Below are positions 59,155 through 64,000 of a stretch of 64,000 nt of DNA, one piece after another. Under the pieces are notes generated by a model. That model was not told the origin of the DNA. It worked only from the letters and a program-made list of their open reading frames with translations, and did not search any database. The DNA is taken from the NCBI GenBank assembly GCA_033819885.1, contig JAQYUZ010000047.1, positions 62,001-126,000 on the forward strand, read 5' to 3'. Numbering within the stretch: position 1 is the first letter of the stretch; every line of letters begins with the position of its first letter. Origin of the DNA: Microbotryomycetes sp. JL201 (lineage: Eukaryota > Basidiomycota > Microbotryomycetes). A program made the translations under genes and the position numbers.

Positions 59155-60243
59155 ATGGCTCTCTCTGTCTTCTTTGACGAATTTACGACGCATTGCACCC
59201 TCTTTTTTACAGCGGTCACTCGAGCATCATATTTGCATACAGTCGCCGGCCTTTGCATGCGTCTGATTATTCAGGAACTCGTGGCTCTGAGTAGGCGAAA
59301 GTGGGGCCGCACTCTTTCGCTCCAACAAGCGCCCCAGATTGCCATCCCGCAACGAGCGGCACGGCAAATTCTACAGAACTCTTTTGATCAAACGGCTTGC
59401 CGCACGACATTCTACGCTCCGACATTCATGGCCGCGAACGACTCGACTGCGTTGTGCTTTGCACGCGCAGCGGCGACCATCGGTCTTGGACTCGCTGCAG
59501 GATACACAGGCGGAATTGTAAGCAGTCACCGAGACTTTCCCGCAGTGTCTGGGCTCTTTTGGCGCCGGAGAACGAGCTTGGCTCCTGACTGGATCCGTGA
59601 CTGACCACGCATGGAATTCGCCTACTGATGCCATGGTCGTTGTAGACATTTTCAAGCATGCCATCCATCTTCAAGGTCGACACGCTATCCCCTCGTGATC
59701 GCTTGGTAAGCGTGCTAGCCCGACGTACCGAGTGGCGCGCCATTTTGGCTAATCTCAAGTGCGGGCAATGACATGCTGACACGTTGCTTCTAAAGCACTA
59801 CTGGAGCATTCTGTATGACACTGGATTCAAGCACATGCTCCCAACCTTCTTGTCATCGGCCGTTTTCAGCATCACGTCGTGCATTCTGGCACAATCTCCT
59901 GCGGCTTGGGTACCCGCCACTTGGATTGCAAGGAACCGTCGAGCGGTATGGGCTGTTTGTGCGACGAGCGCGTTGGGAGTGACGGCGTGGACGGCACTAG
60001 CCATGGTCCCTACTATCAAGCAGCTCAAGAACGCTGAAGCCCAGATTCGCAAAGGCGAGTCCATCATCAGGCGCCGCTCACTCGTCCGCTACTTACAAAT
60101 TTACGGACGTAGACGCAGCCTCTGGAAACGGTCAACAAGAGACAGACTACTTGATCCAAAAGTGGACAAGTATGCACAATGTGCGAACGGTCTTGGCGAG
60201 CTGTGCTTTTGTTTTGGCCGTGTCCGAGCTCGTTCTCGTTTGA
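59155..60243 (+). CDS. DUF1772 / anthrone-oxygenase-like membrane protein
   Basis: Small multi-pass membrane protein; some relatives are anthrone oxygenases, most have no known role. Exons 59155-59517, 59646-59705 and 59796 onward are clear: ARAAATIGLGLAAGYTGGI, then HYWSILYDTGFKHMLPTFLS and RAVWAVCATSALGVTAWTAL. The C-terminal DUF1772 helix (LIQKWTSMHNVRTVLASCAF) is in another frame. It can be joined either by a 49-nt intron (60006-60054, giving 273 residues but cutting MVPTIKQLKNAEAQ) or by assuming a +1 frameshift near 60055-60070. The second reading keeps a segment that looks native. So the gene is either spliced unusually or damaged. Confidence 0.6.
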
Positions 60244-60446
60244 TCGTCTGGGCTAGCTTTCCGTACCTTTTCAGCAGCTTGAATGGTGGAGTTTGACCTT
60301 GTAACAAGGCTGTGTCGCTTCGAAAGACGCTCGACTAGCCTCAGCACGACTGTCCCGAGAGATTTTTCCGAAAGGGGAGGTTCACAATTCAAAGTGATGA
60401 AGAGAAATAGAAAAACAATATGCAAAAAAAAACTCGCGCGGCGAAT

Positions 60447-61579
60447 TCACCACTCTTTTTTGAGCGAAAACGACCATTCAAAGTCGACTGCAAACGTGCG
60501 GAATAAGTTCTCGATTTGCGGCATACTTGCCATCGAAGCTTACCATAAATCGTCTTGTCGTCGTCAATGACGCGAGAGCGTACACTGTACGAGCCTGACC
60601 GGGCAAGCATACCGGAAGGCGCCTCTTCAGACACAAACCTCTTTGTGACTGGTTCAATAGAAGGTCCGAACGAGCCGATCATAGTCTCCATTTTATCGAC
60701 TATGCGACAGTGGGTTAGGGTCGACGTGCATCAACAATGTTCAGGAGCTTACCGGTGATACCAGCACGACGGACGACCTGCAAGCCAAAGAATGAGTATT
60801 GTATGTATGTATATGATTTAGCAGAACCACAAGCTCTGACCTGAATGTATTTGAGGCCAGTGACGACATCACCTTGTACCTGGAACTTCAGCTCGACTGC
60901 GTACTCGGCGCCCTCCTTGATTACGATAGCTGGTCAATCGAGTAAATCGTATCAGCGATGAGTGAACGAACCATGTTCACGATGGCAGCTCACGCTCTTT
61001 TTTGAGGTTTTGTAATTTGGTCGGATCCGTGAGGTCGAGAACGATTGGCCCGTTTTTACGTGACTCTGATACGAGCGACAATGAGACCATTCTTACTTTG
61101 GGGCCGTCTTAACGCGATCTTGTCAGCTTTCTTCGTAGTTCGTAGGGCGATGATGGCACTTGCCAGCCGCTGTGGCTGCTCCTGCACCAAGTCCGAGGGA
61201 AGCTTTCCACCTGGCGAGCGACTCGTCTTCCTTGTCGAGCTGCATGTCCGCGGCTGTCAACATAAGCCTGCGAAAGGGAGAAGCGGCCCGGGCGGCGCGC
61301 CACGCGCACCGCCAAACTGTCTGCAAGCCGCGTAAAGTGCCGTACACACCTCTGCGTACTCCTGCAATGTCTTCTTTTGGCCAATCTGAGCCATTGCGTG
61401 CGCGTCAGTCTGGCTGTCATGCTTGCGAACGCGATGCAGGCTACGACTTGCCTTGTAGCCAGCCGTTTCACTCGCATCTAGCTCACTATCGTCAATACGA
61501 CTGGGCTCCGTTGTGTGTCTAATCCTCTCAAGAGCATGTAAGCCACCTGAACGAGCCCGAATGCTATGACTGACGACAT
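60447..61579 (-). CDS. RDI1: Rho GDP-dissociation inhibitor
   Basis: Extracts prenylated Rho GTPases from membranes and keeps them GDP-bound in the cytosol. Probable start at 61579 (MSS, then a weak intron to RIRHTTEPSRIDDSELDASE). The body is typical: IGQKKTLQEYAELDKEDESL, ARWKASLGLGAGAAT, PKVRMVSLSLVSESRKNGPI, VIKEGAEYAVELKFQVQGDV, VTGLKYIQVVRRAGITVDKM, FGPSIEPVTKRFVSEEAPSG, MLARSGSYSVRSRVIDDDKT and the end VDFEWSFSLKKEW. Two introns can be joined in frame only with GC donors (GCAAGT): 61386-61451 and 61108-61163. The tiny first exon is the least certain part. Confidence 0.9.
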
Positions 61580-62398
61580 TTCGTGTTCGAACGGCGAGGT
61601 CAGAGCTCAAGCAACTGCGACAAGCAAGAGATGCGCCTCGGCACCCAAAGATGTTCCGATACATGCAGCTTGGGTATCATCAGTGACATCCGACGGCAAT
61701 GGCATGGTTTACGAAAGTCGAAAGGAATCCGACATCACGTGACCGTCACTTGGCGCGCCTGACATTCCGGAAGGTACACGGAAGCGATCTAGCAACCGCT
61801 CCTCGGCCGTGTGAATGGCTCTGTTTGCCTCGCCGGATGCGAGACCCTTCGGTAGATACGTGCATGCCTGCACGTGCCAAGCGCAGCGTCCTTCCTAACG
61901 AGGGGCCAATGGCGCAGCGTTGTGCCCTGAAGCCTCGGCCTTCGCCGACCGCGAGCTGGCGGCGAGTGAGCACGACTTTTCGTGTACTGTATACATAGTG
62001 TTGCAGAGTGTACTTCCGACTCTATCCTTCGTTGGCTTTCATGTGAAGCGAGCTACAGTCGGCAAAGAAAAAGAGTGATTGAATATTTTCGATGAGTCGA
62101 GACCTGTTTCTAATACAAGGCGCGCGAAAACCGCAGGCTGGGACCATCGGACAAGACACTTTGATGCAATTTGTGCGTGTGTCCGAGTCCGCAATGTAGC
62201 CGTCTAAACCCGGCGGTCGCGCCCGGAGTTGCGGAGCCGCTCAGCGAAGTGCGGGCCAGCGCGTGGCCTGGCGCCGATCGAGATTGAGGACGGGACACGG
62301 GAAGGTATTTTTTTCCCTTTGGCGCGGCGTCTCGGACCTTGCTTTCTTTCTCCATTCTCACTCTTTTTCCCTTCCTTCATCCTCGCACCACAACAGCA
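61580..62398. other. Divergent intergenic region, no gene seen
   Basis: About 820 bp between RhoGDI (leftward) and the metalloprotease (rightward). The last 80 bp before 62399 are T/C-rich (a promoter-like pyrimidine tract). Frames inside have no family resemblance. Confidence 0.5.
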
Positions 62399-63676
62399 AT
62401 GCGCACGACTGCATTGCTAGCGGCTGCCGCAGCCTTTTGCCACACGGCGCTGGCCGTGCCCGCTGCTACAACAGAGCAACTGAACGCGATCGTGAAACGC
62501 GCCGAAGCCGACATTCCTACCTGCGCGAGTAAATATGCTCCAGGCGGTGACGCTCAACGCGCTGCCGCCAACTTTCCCCAGTCGCAATCTGCTACGACTA
62601 CCACGACGTGCCCGACGAACCAGACTCAGGTCATCCAGATTCCCGTCTATGTCGTCTTGCCTTACTTTGTCTACCCAAATGGAACAAAGGAAGGCTATAT
62701 CGCCAAGGACGACCTTTTGTCGCCGGTGAAGCGCATGCAAGCCAATTTTGCCAAGTACACTCCCCGCGTCAACTTTACGATCCTCGCGCCGACCTACAAG
62801 CCTATCAAGAATTTGACGCTGTGGCAAGAGATGCACAACTCCGGCACGGACACACAAGCAGACATGGACAGGCTCTTGCGGACAATCGTCAGGCCTGTCC
62901 GTGGCTCGTTCGCGTCGAAACCGGCCGATCACATGCGCCGACTCTACGTGTATCTCCCTCCCTCGTTGTCCTCTGCGACCGCCTTTGCGTTCCTGCCGTA
63001 CGACACAAACCCCTTTGAGGCGGATGGCGTTTACTTTGACGCGCGTGACTGGTTGAGGTCGTACTCGACTTTGACACATGAGACTGGTATGTAAAAGTCT
63101 GGAGTTGCATTTGGATAGGGGTCTGACTAGATTCTCTCCTGATCCAATGTGTAGGCCACTGGATGTCTCTGTTGCACAACTTCCAGGGCGGTTGCCAGAA
63201 CCAGAACGGCGGTGACCTCGTCAACGACACACCGCCGTGGGTCCTGGACGGCAACCTGTACTCTTCCATGTGCATGGACGCTAAAAAGTACTGGGGCTAC
63301 CCATACGGTGAGTCTTGTGAAACTCGCAGAAACGAGCGTCGACTAAGGCGCTTTCTCCGTGAAAAGATTTCAACAAGATTGCCAACCCTTGCGGCGGAAC
63401 CAAAGGACAAGCCATCACAAGTATTGCCAACTTCATGAACGTAAGATCATTCGTGCTACTTGGACCTACGCTTCTTGCAGTTCAAGCTGACACCCGTTTG
63501 GGTCACAGTACTCGTTCGACATCTGCAAGACTTCATTCACGAAAGGTGAGCGGATGTGCTTTCTTCCCCCAATTGAGTCAAACTAATGAATTGTATCACG
63601 CGCAGGCCAGCAGACTCGATACTGGAACGCTTTGACCAAGCTCAGGGGTTTCAAGCCAACTTGCAAGCGCATTTAA
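62399..63676 (+). CDS. Secreted zinc metalloprotease, M43 (pappalysin/cytophagalysin)-like
   Basis: Extracellular metalloendopeptidase. Exons 62399-63086, 63155-63307, 63367-63440, 63509-63545 and 63606-63676 give 340 residues. Signal peptide MRTTALLAAAAAFCHTALAV, then a short pro-region containing the KR pair in IVKRAEADIPTC. The zinc motif HETGHWMSLLH (HEXXHXXXXXH) is split by intron 1 after HETG. The Met-turn is ANFMNYSFDIC. Eight or more Cys in the mature part, including NFQGGCQNQNGGDLVNDTPP and CKTSFTKGQQTRYW, fit the disulfide-rich fungal group. Intron 4 follows only a 37-nt exon. No abnormality. Confidence 0.93.
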
Positions 63677-63706
63677 GCCGCAGAGTGCAGACACAGCGCA
63701 GCGTTG

Positions 63707-64000
63707 TCATACCTTGGTGGTATAGGTTCCTTTTTTTGCTGCATTCTCAGAGTCGCGTTTGCCGAGCGACTGACTGGACCGATCAGACTGGTGAACCGGG
63801 GCATTTTCACGACAATCTTGTGCAACTGGCCAGAACTTGTCGCGCTCAGTGGTCGCCAGGTTGTATCGATACGCATAGACAGCCCGCAGAGGTTTGGGCA
63901 GGCCCGCACTTACTATGGCCGTCGCCACCTGCGATCGCAACTCTGGGGTCGGCAGCCCCATACAAAGAACGACAGCAATCTCGCAGAGACATGGATGCTT
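63707..64000 (-). CDS. Possible C-terminal exon of an unidentified gene (runs off right edge)
   Basis: A minus-strand frame is open from the right edge to a stop at 63707 and reads LPTPELRSQVATAIVSAGLP, then RAVYAYRYNLATTERDKFWP. The composition looks like ordered protein rather than noise, but no family is recognised. The end may be spliced differently: another minus frame ends at 63673. Confidence 0.3.
   Translation of the reverse strand, partial: KHPCLCEIAVVLCMGLPTPELRSQVATAIVSAGLPKPLRAVYAYRYNLATTERDKFWPVAQDCRENAPVHQSDRSSQSLGKRDSENAAKKGTYTTKV

Overview
This is a compact, intron-dense fungal nuclear segment and almost certainly basidiomycete. Nearly every gene carries several introns of about 45-80 nt with consensus-like borders, intergenic gaps are mostly 0.1-1 kb, and the recognisable proteins are fungal (Atg13, Mrc1, Ssu72, RhoGDI, Cox15, sedolisin, NCS1 permease, DUF1772-like). 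GC is moderate. A small-genome Pucciniomycotina such as Mixia is my guess, but nothing here fixes the genus. Gene models were spliced by hand. Where exon lengths are given, the exons sum to a multiple of three, but borders may be off by a base or two. Layout: 1-2.6 kb holds a RhoGEF (partial, -), a CENP-X/Mhf2-like histone-fold gene (+) and a GPI-anchored Ser/Thr-rich protein (-). 3-6.6 kb holds a secreted sedolisin protease and a class I methyltransferase (+). 6.9-11.1 kb is one large disordered protein (+). 11.3-12.3 kb is a glutaredoxin with nested starts (-). 12.8-16.8 kb is ATG13 (+). 17.5-21.6 kb is FGAM synthase (+). 21.7-22.6 kb is a Dot5-like nuclear peroxiredoxin (-). From 22.9 to 36.2 kb lies the most unusual region: five copies of an unrecognised multi-exon gene family, called here the WQQW family after its C-terminal motif. 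Three copies look intact, one is decayed, and one is complete except for a single early stop. An old yellow enzyme gene and a BolA/COX15 divergent pair are interleaved with them. 36.4-38.2 kb is an SGNH/PC-esterase-like membrane protein (-). 38.7-39.6 kb is mitochondrial bL12m (+). 39.7-44.6 kb is MRC1/claspin (-). 44.6-46.8 kb shows no gene. 46.8-48.8 kb is a heat-shock-factor-type regulator (+). 49.9-52.1 kb is a Rab-like GTPase with large insertions (+). 52.4-53.7 kb is SSU72 (-). 53.9-56.0 kb is an NCS1 permease (+). 57.1-59.0 kb is a second PC-esterase-like protein (+). 59.2-60.2 kb is a DUF1772-like membrane protein (+). 60.4-61.6 kb is RhoGDI (-). 62.4-63.7 kb is an M43-like secreted metalloprotease (+). 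A possible unidentified exon (-) lies at the right edge. The genes do not form one pathway, but some belong together. BolA and COX15 are both mitochondrial Fe-S/heme factors fired from one 161-bp gap. RhoGEF and RhoGDI both control Rho. The two PC-esterase-like genes are paralogues. A cross-cutting observation is the repeated need for GC-AG introns (GCAAGT or GCGAGT donors): seven across six apparently functional genes, plus one in a relic.
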